Source: Edolisoma coerulescens
Lineage: Eukaryota > Chordata > Aves > Passeriformes > Campephagidae
NCBI GenBank assembly: GCA_013397115.1
Contig: VWZW01000879.1
Span: 496,390-560,389 of the forward strand
Length of the DNA stretch: 64,000 nucleotides
Direction: 5' to 3'
Positions 55,340-64,000 of this stretch are shown here, one piece after another (position 1 is the first letter of the stretch; every line of letters starts with the position of its first letter). The notes under the pieces are model-generated. The model made no database searches, was not told the origin of the DNA, and saw only the letters and a list, made by a program, of their open reading frames with translations. The translations under genes were made by a program, and so were the position numbers.

Positions 55340-55440
55340 CTGGTTGGTCTGATCAAGTGTCGGTGATATTTTGGGCAGGACTGTTGGACTGGGTGACCCC
55401 TAGAAGCCTCTTGTAACCAATGTTTTTATATTTTGATAAT
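55340..55440 (+). mobile_element. Old CR1 LINE 3' tail (plus strand)
   Basis: The segment aligns by eye with the last part of CR1: a degraded CTGGTCT, then GGGCAGGACTGTTGGACTGG, then GTGACCCCTAGAAGCCTCTTGTAACC, and a decayed octamer tail TTTATATTTTGATAA. Divergence is much greater than in the copy at 9924-10230, suggesting an older insertion. The 5' boundary is uncertain and may extend to about 55210. It is 5'-truncated and non-coding. Confidence 0.72.
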
Positions 55441-56366
55441 CACAAAATCTGACATGTTTTTTCCGTCTTTAAAATCCGTGCTTCTCTGATAAACACTGGT
55501 AGGCCTTGTATTTTGTTCTGTTTTTTGTAAATACCGTTCTTTTTTTCTGAGCTTTTAATTAAAGATGCATGTAATTAAAGTACTGTTTTTACTGCATGTT
55601 ATAAATTATTTATGCTATTATATGGGAGTTTGAGAAATTTTTAAGCATTCTTCCAGCAAGCTGAATTTTCATCATTTTAATGCTTTCAATATATTCCTGT
55701 AACTGAACATGTTTCATGAACCTAAAGAGGTTATATTAAATTTAGTAGTACAGTGAGAAATACGCTTAGGGTTGTAGGTCTGTTACTTTGATGAGTAATA
55801 TGAATGGGCAAATTGAAACTCACTCATCATTTGAATTGCAAATGTAGCTGAAAGTGACTTCATAGTTCAGGCTGGAGTACAAAAAAATTGAAAAAAATGA
55901 TGTATTTAATATCAGAAAGTTATGCTATCTCATGCAGCAATTAAAGCCAGAAAAGTGAAAAGAGAGATCCTGGCAGTTCTGTACCTAGAAATCCTTTAAA
56001 TCTCTCTGTGAAAACAGTTCATTGGCTTCAAGCATTTCCTTTCAGGCAAACCTTAAACTACAGGAATTAGGATCAGAAAAAGGAGTTTCTCTGAGATGAT
56101 GATTCTTTTCCATGATTGTGGTGGCACAAATAACTAGAGGAAACTTTCCAAACCAAGAAGAGGATATAGTCCCTGTTCCAAAGCATGTCAGTGTAAAGAG
56201 GCAGGGTTGGGAAGAGGAGGGTTGAAACTACAATACAGAAAGCAATCTGGGCAATGCGAGCCGTGTATCTGACAAATTACAGCTGGTAGAAAGAGACAGG
56301 AATTTTTCTGGAGGAGAAGAAAATCAAATTTATTCTTATTTAGCACAGAATGTGTTTTGGCCAAAT

Positions 56367-56398
56367 GTTTTTTGGTTTGGTTGGGGGGTTTTTTGGTA
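56367..56398. repeat. T/G-rich simple sequence
   Basis: T and G only, with GGTTTGG and GGGGGG units. Roughly the reverse complement of the A/C-rich tract about 300 bases downstream. Confidence 0.85.
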
Positions 56399-56687
56399 TG
56401 CTTTTTCATTTTTGGGACGTTATTTCTATTTTCTCAATATTAATTATTAAGAGTTGGAAATAAATGTTATATTTCTGGATCTTCTAAGGATTTTTTGGGA
56501 GAAGAAAGGAAAATTGTAGGAAAATTCCATGTTAAAATGTTTGTGAGATTCCAGTTACTTCTGCTGGGTGCAGAAATATTCAAACTTATTCCTAAATGAG
56601 TAATTCCCTTCAAACTGGGAGATGAAAAAAAATTTTTGTACTTAAAATCCGTATTTTTGTAGTAGAGAAGTTAGAACAAGTAGTTTG

Positions 56688-56711
56688 AAAAAAAAACCCC
56701 AAACCAAACAA
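56688..56711. repeat. A/C-rich simple sequence
   Basis: An A run, then CCCC and AAACC-type units. Inverted relative to the T/G tract at 56367-56398. Confidence 0.82.
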
Positions 56712-57670
56712 ATCAAAAAGCTCAAATGTAGGTGTGCAAAACACGACAGAAATAAAAGGGTGTGTAAATGTTATCTTTCCTTATCATTGTGTCCTTGAGA
56801 AGCAGGTCCTTTCTTGCAGGTGTCTTTTCAGCTCAGTGACTTTCTGGGTTGCTGCAAACTCCGTGCGGTCCTCACATGACCCATTTGCTCTCTTTTTAGA
56901 GGAACATGCCAAAATAACATGAAACAAACAACTGAAACTAATGCCATATGCCACAGCTTGCATGATGAAGGTCCTAGTTCAACTGGTGTCTTTGAGGAAT
57001 GTGCATCTATTGAGAGGAAAAACTTTAACAGAAGAACCTGGACAAATCCAAAGCATATAAAGCTAATTCTTGCAAGCAACTAAGTTTGTGTCAGTCTTCT
57101 CCCACCGCCACCTCATTTTACATCTAATCATTAATTTGTTTTCTATTTAAATGGTTACCAGTAGTAACTTTCCAATTTTTGAGGTAAATAGGAAGAGGCT
57201 CTTTTAGCAATGTCTTTTCTTTATTGCCTTCTCATTAGAAGAATTGCTGCTTAAGACTAAGGAAGCTTTTTCAGATTGACTTAAATGGTGATTTGAGAGG
57301 AGACTGAGAAAGTTTGTGGAGAGAAGTGTGATGGAGCCTCTATAGTAAAGATTTGAGAACATGCTACTCTGTTAGCAAGGTCTTTGATGGGCACACCAAG
57401 CTCTGCAGTGTATTTTTGACTTCAGCTTGTATAATCTGTCTTTATCTAGTCATATCTTGAGGGTCAGTAAGCAGAAGTGCCAGGTCTGGATGTCCTAACA
57501 ATTACCCTCCCCAGCTGATAACAGGCAGGTGGAATATTTAGACAAGCATTTGTTTCTATTTTCAAAATTTGCCACGTGATTGTAGCATCACAGAATAAGA
57601 TTTTAATACAGCACGAGATTTTAATAAACAATATGGTTCCTTAGGATAACAGCTCTGATTTGGGGTTTGG

Positions 57671-57703
57671 TTTTTTTTTTGTTTTTTTTTTTTTCCTTTG
57701 CAG
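57671..57703 (+). promoter_or_regulatory. RPS6KA2: Splice acceptor with long polypyrimidine tract
   Basis: Two T homopolymers separated by one G, then CCTTTGCAG, lead directly into the in-frame RSK3 exon. The tract is long and nearly pure T, and its 5' part grades into the T/G-rich simple sequence common in this window. CTCTGAT near 57650 is a candidate branch site. This position decides the exon start at 57704. Confidence 0.85.
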
Positions 57704-57820
57704 GAAGAAGGTATCGTGAAGGAAATAGACATCAGTCATCATGTCAAGGAAGGTTTTGAAAAAGCAGATCCTTCTCAGTTTGAACTGTTGAAAGTATTAG
57801 GACAAGGTTCATATGGAAAG
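57704..57820 (+). CDS. RPS6KA2: RPS6KA2 (RSK3) internal exon: entry to N-terminal kinase domain and glycine-rich ATP loop
   Basis: This exon encodes 39 residues in one open frame (phase 0 at both ends), beginning EEGIVKEIDISHH and ending VLGQGSYGK. RSK3 is a cytoplasmic and nuclear AGC-type Ser/Thr kinase activated downstream of ERK and PDK1. The last eight codons (57797-57820) are the GxGxxG nucleotide-binding loop of the N-terminal kinase domain. The preceding FEKADPSQFELLKVL is the conserved domain entry shared by the RSK family. As I remember the family, RSK1, RSK2 and RSK4 have Phe in the loop where this has Tyr (GSYGK), and His, Ser or Tyr where this has Phe (GFEK), so RSK3 is the best call. 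The exon is bounded by TTTGCAG before 57704 and GTAATT after 57820. It joins in frame to 61791-61872. The initiator exon is not recognisable in the window, so the protein is partial. Confidence 0.95.
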
Positions 57821-60800
57821 GTAATTTTTATTTTCATCTAATCACCCAGAGCAACACTGAAAATATTGTGTCCTTTCTCTGAGTTCATTTACACTGCTGA
57901 CATTGTGCATATATAAATTATGTTGTAAAGACAGATAAGGAAAGCCTTTCTGTCTTCATTTTAGTGACACTTCTGTCTTTTGGCTGGATTCCTGAATATG
58001 AACCAGTTTAGGAAATAGCGCCTATGGCTCTGGACCTGGACTAATGAGCACAAGTGATTGTTAGTAAGCATCACTGTTTATAAAACTAGACCCTCCTCCC
58101 TCCTTCTGACCTATCCACCAGGGAGGTGAGTGTGCTACTGCTGCTTAGTTGGAGGATGTAAATAGATTCAAAGACTTAAAGAAGTTAGCTGCACAATTCC
58201 CAGTGAGGGCAACCTCCAGCACATTTCCGAGTCCCAGACCGCTGTTTAGCTCACACTCAGAGGCCTTGAGAGGGTCCTGGAGATAAACTCCAGTGCCGAA
58301 TACAGTAATCAGTATTGCAAGAGCATGGGGAAAAATCCCTGCCTGTATGACCACAAAATAATTTGTGGAGAAATAACATTCTCCACGTACCTTAGGACAT
58401 AGGATTTTCTTAATTCCAGAGACAATTCTTCAGCAGGGCATGTTGGTTGGAAACGAAAACAGGAAGGAAAGATGGAGAGAAAGAAGGAAGAGTCAGTTCA
58501 GCCCTAAAGTCTTTCCATGGTCTAAATAAGACGTTGAAACCTTTGGAACAGTGAACCTAGATGAAACCAGGCATGGAAGTCCTTATAATTATATTATTCG
58601 GTGGTTTTAAAAATATATTTTCCAATCAGAACCTTTAGTTTTAGTCCTAAAGGAAACTATATTAAGAGTATTTATCAACTTCCTGATTATTCTAGAATTA
58701 TGTTGATATTAAATCTATTAGAAGTTCCCTGAGATGAGAGGTATCAAGAAAGTTAACATTTAATACCGAGTCTTGAACTCAACAATTTCTTCAGAGCACA
58801 GTGTATTTCAGTTTTAAGTATTAATTGAGTGTGAAAAAGCAAACAGCTCAAAATTAGGTTTACTGTGTGATTCAGTGTGAGAAGGAGAAGAACAAGAGAA
58901 GGAAACATCTTTCACAAAAGTAACAGAGGTAGAATAGTCAATTTTCATATTCAGGCAGTAAAGATTTTAGAAATGGTTCACTGGCTACCTTAGATTGTAT
59001 TGATGTATTTTCATTATTGTTTGAGTTGGCCTTCTAGCCTTAGGCATTTTATAAGCAAAATGCCTGGTCTCTGCTACCACTTCCCAAAAGGAGGTCTGAT
59101 TTCTGGGGCATGAGAGTGTGAGTGTGGACATCTTACCTGTTTGGAGCTGCATGTCAAATCACTTCTCTTATCTTATATGAGAAAGATCAGTAAACTCCCC
59201 AGAGCAGCAAAAACACAGCAGAGAGAGGTCTGCTCTGTGTTTCTTGTGCAGTTCCCAACCACCTACATTTTCATCACTATGATATTTGAGCTAATAGTTC
59301 AAATCCATGCCTCTGGGGATCCAAACCATTAGGTTTTGAAGTTGTTCACTCACGGCCTAAATAATTTCTTGCAGGATTAAGAAGATGTCTTTGGTGTCAG
59401 AGCGAGCACCCCCAACACTCTTGAGATGCATAGAGCTTGCTTAGCTTTTTAGATCAGGTTTTGGGTGATGCACCAATTGTCCTAGCTAAGGGAGTTTTGC
59501 TAGTTCAGGTGTTAATAACCTGAGGTGTTTGCAAACATTTCAGACGAGAAAATTGAAAGTCATGCTCAGCTACGTGCACATGCTATTCTGGCAAACTTGT
59601 ATAATACAGCTGACATAACCTGTTAAGTAAGCACTTCAGGGCTACTTGGTGGTTTCAAGAACCTTTAAGAATAATCAGAAAGATGAAATCATTTTGCAAT
59701 GCAATGCATTCTCATTTGTTCTGTTCCTTTCTGGCTTGGTGGTTATTTTGATGTCCTCTGAAAAAGAACACAGCGTTCTTGGCTCATCTCTTTTGGAGGG
59801 AATGCAGACAAGTGCCCTATCCCATGCTACAGTGAACAGCTGACTAGTGACTAGTAATGTAAATTGATAATTTTGCTTATTACAGCAACATGGGTATTAC
59901 AAGCTTTGCAAGATTATATGGTAGATGAGATATTTCAAGAACTGCAGCCTAATATTTCTGCAGATGCAGCATGCCGTGCTGTTCTATGTGCAGTGCGCTG
60001 AAAACCATTATCTTAAAGGTTTGGGGTTTTAGTTTTTTGGGGTAAAGAGTCCATAAATGTTTTTAAAGAATAATAATACAGCTGAAAATCTAGTGTCTGG
60101 ACAAGCTTACTTTTGACTTTCTCCTCTTTTTCAATGTACTACAAAAATGAAATCTTTTACTTGACCTGGTTAGAAAAACATCCCAACTTTCCTCTGTAAA
60201 CTTCTAAATGAATTGACTTTCTGTTAATGCTGGAGCAGCTGAGCTTAATTTATCATGACTAATAACAAAAAACACTTCAGAAAGTCTTAAATGTTCCTGT
60301 TGCATCCAGATTTCATCATCTTTTCCTACAGTTGTGAGCGCTGGAGGCATTTATATGTTCATCAGCCTAGGAAGCAGGAGCTGGGAGCAAGCAACGTGTG
60401 CCCAAGCTCGGCTGGTCAGGGCAGCTCGGCTGAGGAACTGTGCATATCTCCTGTGCACAGGAAACATCTTGAGAAGGAAAGTCTCACCTAAACCCTATCA
60501 GATCATGTCGCAGAAGTGTTGCAGCTATGATGCTGTCAGATGTAAGAGTCCTGACAAAGTTGTTCAGAGAGAATTTACCTTTTTTTTTCCCCGGCTTCTG
60601 TATCTGCTTGATAAAAGCTGTTCTCCCTTCCCACAAACCTTTCCTCAAAGGGGTTTGAGAAAATCTAATCTGTTTACAGGTTGGGGTTTTTTAGGAGGAA
60701 GACTCTTTCAACTTGCTAAGGTTGTGCTAGAAACGTACTTCCTCCTTCCTTTTTTTTTGGCTTTTTATATTTTAGGTGGAGACAGTTAACAAAGCTGCAT

Positions 60801-61790
60801 GGTTCCTGGATAGGCAATTAATAAAATAATTGCCATGGAATTTTTAATCGAACTAGACATTCATTAGTTACATAATTTCACCTAGTCCTTGTTATATATT
60901 AATGAGTATATGCTATATATGTGGGACTATATTTTTATTTCCACATCTGGCTTTACTTCAGCTTCTGTCCAGTAACACAAGTGCTGAAATAAAAAAAAAA
61001 GAAGAGACACTGCTGCCTGGTACTTCTTACCTCAGCAGATAGAGTGTGTCCAGCTAAAAGATTTGGTTATTTTTTCAATATTAAAACACTGAAAGTCTTA
61101 TAAAGACCAAACTGAACCACTGATTCCTTTGTTCACTATGCCTCCAGTGCTCAGGTGCACTCAGGGGCAGATAAGAAATACTTGCATGTAGTAAAACAAA
61201 AAGAGTACAACTTTAGCTACAAACTTTATTTTATTTTAATTAAAAATTTACACTGTCAGAAGATGAAGCATAGGAGACTGTAACAGGGAAAACCGTCTTT
61301 TTTGTAATAACAACAGATTTTCAGCTATATGATCTTTGTGCTTCAGCTGCATCTTAGGCAAGTTGCTATTCATGACTTATGGCATAAATAGCAACAAATT
61401 GATTTTTTTCTTTAATTTAACTGATGGCAATAATTTTAAGACACTGCACATTCCTAGACACAAACGAGACATAATTTTTTTTTCATGTAAAGCTGGTCAG
61501 AATAGGAAGAGATATGTGCACACTGATTCTAACTTTTCACCCATCTTTAACTGAATGTGTCAGGTCAATAAATAATGCTGAAAATGGGGTTTTTTGTGAG
61601 GTGGTAAAGGCTTAAAACTGCAAATATCCAGAGCTAGCTCAACCAATTGCAGGTGAAATAGATATGAAATGCTTTCAGCTAGTAATTTTCATTAGAACTC
61701 ATGAACTATAGTATCTGTTCTTCTGTCAAATGCAGTAAGTCTTGTAAGTAGAAATTCAGTACTCATCTATACAAAACATTTGCTTTACAG
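57821..61790 (+). other. RPS6KA2: Complete intron between the two RPS6KA2 exons
   Basis: This 3,970-base phase-0 intron has a GTAATT donor and a pyrimidine-rich TTTGCTTTACAG acceptor. TACTCATC around 61760 is a plausible branch-point region. The intron falls between the Lys and Val of the glycine loop's GKV. It holds a purine-rich stretch at about 58453-58494, short A and T runs, and chance reading frames such as 60334-60789. I recognise no transposon, RNA gene or extra exon in it. Confidence 0.88.
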
Positions 61791-61872
61791 GTATTTCTAG
61801 TCAGGAAGATAAAAGGATCTGATGCAGGCCAGCTTTATGCCATGAAGGTACTTAAGAAGGCTACTCTGAAAG
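61791..61872 (+). CDS. RPS6KA2: RPS6KA2 (RSK3) internal exon with the ATP-binding lysine
   Basis: This exon encodes 27 full codons plus one base (phase 0 start, phase 1 end), starting VFLVRKIKGSDAGQLY and continuing AMKVLKKATLK. The Val at its start directly follows the Lys ending the previous exon, giving the continuous motif GxGxxGKVFLVRK of AGC kinases. The lysine in AMK (codon 61845-61847) is the beta-3 lysine that contacts ATP phosphates and is required for catalysis. The GSDAGQ stretch fits RSK3; from memory RSK2 has an Arg after the Ala, and RSK1 and RSK4 differ more. It is preceded by TTTGCTTTACAG and followed by GTAAGG. The single G left at the end should complete the next Val codon in an exon beyond the window. 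The kinase active site (HRD, DFG) and C-terminal kinase domain lie downstream, outside the window. Confidence 0.95.
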
Positions 61873-61878
61873 GTAAGG
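61873..61878 (+). promoter_or_regulatory. RPS6KA2: Splice donor after the lysine exon
   Basis: GTAAGG follows AAAG at the end of the exon, a strong U2-type donor. It fixes the exon end at 61872 with one base of a split codon. Reading through would give Val-Arg before drifting from the family sequence, so the boundary rests on both the donor consensus and the family alignment. Confidence 0.85.
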
Positions 61879-62730
61879 ATTGGGACAGTGGCTGCAGTCT
61901 CTATTTCTGTGCTACATAGTAATTTCTTTTTTTTTGTATTTTTTACATTGTTGCTGCCTTGCAGTATAGGAATGAGTGAATATGTCTCTGCCATCCTCCA
62001 AAATTCTGCCTCACTGTAGGTGAATGTTCTAAGAAGAGCTTAAACCAAAATATGTTACCTATACAGTGTGAGAGCAGGAAAACAGGGGTTTGCAGTTTCC
62101 CAGCTGCATGCTTGCTTTATTTTCTTGGTGTTATTTTTAGGACTTCTATTTGGTATATATTAATTTCTATTGAAGTGTCACTGTCTTTCTGTTGCTGAAG
62201 TAAATAAGGATATTGCTGAAGTAAAACCTTGCTCCTACTGGGCAGAATGGCCTTCCCAGCTGGTGCTTCTCACTATGTGCCTGAAAAACCATGGGAACAT
62301 GTTTTCAAGTGCAAGGAGTCATTCTGAGATCGTTGAGATCATGCTGTTCCCTAGCTCATGGGCTGTAGGAGGCCAGGCCCAAATGAATCATGTTCAAAGC
62401 TGGTCATTCTCTTCTGTGGCCACAGCCTGCTACAGACAAAAAAGAAATTGCTAGTCAAGCCCAGGACTGAAAAGCAAAGAGAGAGATTCAGTGTCAGTTG
62501 AAGTCCTTACTGGTTGTTCCTCTACAGAGTAAGGAGGATGCAGTCCTCTTGTTTCCCTAACCTAGCACTGTTCTGTTCTTTCCCTCAAAAGCCTGACACT
62601 TTTTGCAGATAAGGTGGAGACCAGACCATTTATTTTGTCTGGAGTAGATGTTTTGCTTTGTCTCAGACAGTGTGGGTTTGTGCAATGTAGTGTAGTGTCT
62701 AAATTTCTGTCCTAATGTGAAGAGTAATCA

Positions 62731-62760
62731 TTAAGTGACCAGACAGTTCTGGTCACTTAA
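62731..62760. repeat. RPS6KA2: Perfect 13-base inverted repeat, 4-base spacer
   Basis: TTAAGTGACCAGA (62731-62743) and TCTGGTCACTTAA (62748-62760) are exact reverse complements separated by CAGT. The symmetry ends exactly there, with A opposite A outside the arms. It lies in an RPS6KA2 intron, so a transcript could form a 13-bp hairpin with a four-base loop. No known element is recognised. Confidence 0.95.
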
Positions 62761-63387
62761 AAATCCAGATTTCTATAGCATGCCTTGCTTTGGGGGACCA
62801 AAATACGAATAAAGCTACCAGTAATTGCAAGGCAGAGCTGCCGCAGGTGGTGGCAAACAGAGCCAGCACCTCTTCTGAGTAGTGGTCAAAATGGGGAACT
62901 GGCACCCCAGGCATTTAGACGGTCCTTTCCCCTAAGAAAGTCTTTTCAGGGAAACATTAGTTTGAAACAACACTGGCGTGCTTATCTTTTTGTGTGGAAT
63001 CTAGATGAGACTGTTTGTTCTAGCAGAACAGCCTAGTGTAAATAAACACTTAAACAGTACTGGCATAAGACATGCAAAGTAATAGGTCAGGCCTCTGTAC
63101 ATAACGTGTATGACAGAGTGATTCTCTGACTTCTCAGCTGAGAGCAGGACCGTGAAGTGCCCAAATTGAGCTGAACTCAACTGTCAGAGTCTTCCCCACG
63201 AGAGAAAGTCATCTCCTGATGGTGTCTGAGCAAGGTCTGTGTAACCCCTCAGACATCAGGATGTACCAGAAACTTATTTCTGTTTCTTTTGGCAGCACAG
63301 ATTTTTTTTACCAAAAGGGAAAACTGGGTATTCCCTCTTTTTCTGTATAACTCTGAGGAGTGTTTAGTAGGAAGAGCTTTGGATGGA

Positions 63388-63405
63388 GGGTGGGGGTGGG
63401 GGGGG
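63388..63405 (+). repeat. RPS6KA2: G-rich run with quadruplex potential
   Basis: The sequence reads GGG, T, five G, T, eight G. The last run is long enough to give two G-triplets with a two-base loop, so four G-tracts with very short loops are available on the coding strand. Sequence potential only. Confidence 0.7.
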
Positions 63406-64000
63406 TTCTTTTGCATTCCCAAACAGGGTATTGTTACTTAATATTTGATGGTGAAATATGTAACGTTAGATTCCACTGCAGAAGACCTGTATTGTGGCGG
63501 TATTTCAGGAAATCTCGAAATTTTAATTTTTAAAGTAACCGAAGTGTTCCATCCAGTTTCTATTCTGTCAAGAACAGTTACCTCTTTGCAGTTCTGTGGT
63601 TCTTTATAGCACAGAAAAGCTGTTTATTGTCTTCTCAAGTGAGGGCCACAAGATCCAGAAGTTGAGGCTACTTTGTGATTTTGTTGGATTGCATTTCTCT
63701 CCCATTCAGACTACTTACCCCTCTGACTGCTAGCTGTGGATTTCCCATTAATCTCAAGATAACCAGAACAGGGGTAGGAACTAATTTGTCTGCACCAGTT
63801 TTTCCAAATAAGTTAAACTTGACAGCTGATTCACTCAAAGTACAAAGATAAAGACAGAACCCCATTGGCACAGAGCAAGTGAGACGAGCAACAAGGAGGG
63901 TTGCTGTCAGTAAGCTTCCGTGTAACTTTTGGCACAGAGATGATTTTTCTGACAGCCTAATTTCATCTTTTAAGCAAGAGTGCTGAATTGTTGCTGACTA

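Larger units (their letters stand above)
55441..57670. other. Non-coding intronic stretch before the first RSK3 exon
   Basis: AT-rich sequence with two low-complexity tracts in opposite orientation (56367-56398 T/G-rich, 56688-56711 A/C-rich). No exon, RNA gene or transposon recognised. Confidence 0.6.
61873..64000 (+). other. RPS6KA2: Start of the next RPS6KA2 intron
   Basis: Intronic sequence following the GTAAGG donor and running off the window. It contains a 13-base direct repeat (TTGCTGAAGTAAA at 62192-62204 and 62213-62225), the perfect inverted repeat at 62731-62760 and a G-rich run at 63388-63405. No further RSK3 exon is visible. Confidence 0.8.

Noticed and set aside
60334..60789. 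151-codon open frame inside the RSK3 intron
   Set aside because: No domain recognised and includes translated poly-T segments. It lies between two firmly placed exons without matching RSK sequence.

Overview
This window is vertebrate nuclear DNA, most likely from a bird. It is almost entirely intronic. There is no operon-like gene packing, and every long reading frame except two short stretches lacks recognisable protein content. The bird assignment rests on three things. One is a clear CR1 LINE 3' end with its octamer terminus near 9924-10230, with a second, older CR1 tail near 55340-55440. Another is a sequence resembling a common avian endogenous-retrovirus LTR near 23548-23860. The third is the many T/G-rich 'GGTTTT'-type simple repeats usual in bird introns.

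The only gene I can support is RPS6KA2 (ribosomal protein S6 kinase alpha-2, RSK3) on the plus strand, represented by two consecutive internal coding exons. The first (57704-57820) encodes the segment entering the N-terminal kinase domain and its glycine-rich ATP loop. The second (61791-61872) encodes the beta strands after the loop, including the ATP-binding lysine of the Ala-Met-Lys motif. Both have canonical AG/GT boundaries and compatible phases (0/0, then 0/1), and joined they read without a break. Paralogue-specific residues favour RSK3 over RSK1, RSK2 and RSK4.

Layout: 1-57703 is non-coding sequence upstream of the first exon seen, inferred to be one very long RPS6KA2 intron (or an intron plus alternative 5' exons I cannot recognise). 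57821-61790 is a complete intron of 3,970 bases. 61873-64000 is the start of the next intron. The rest is transposon fragments, microsatellites, homopolymers, short tandem duplications and a few perfect inverted repeats.

I found no evidence of a new biological system. The most unusual local structures are a perfect 13-bp inverted repeat at 62731-62760 and a GC-rich patch at 50402-50532, where one segment can pair with either of two partners. Both are reported as structural observations, not as functions.
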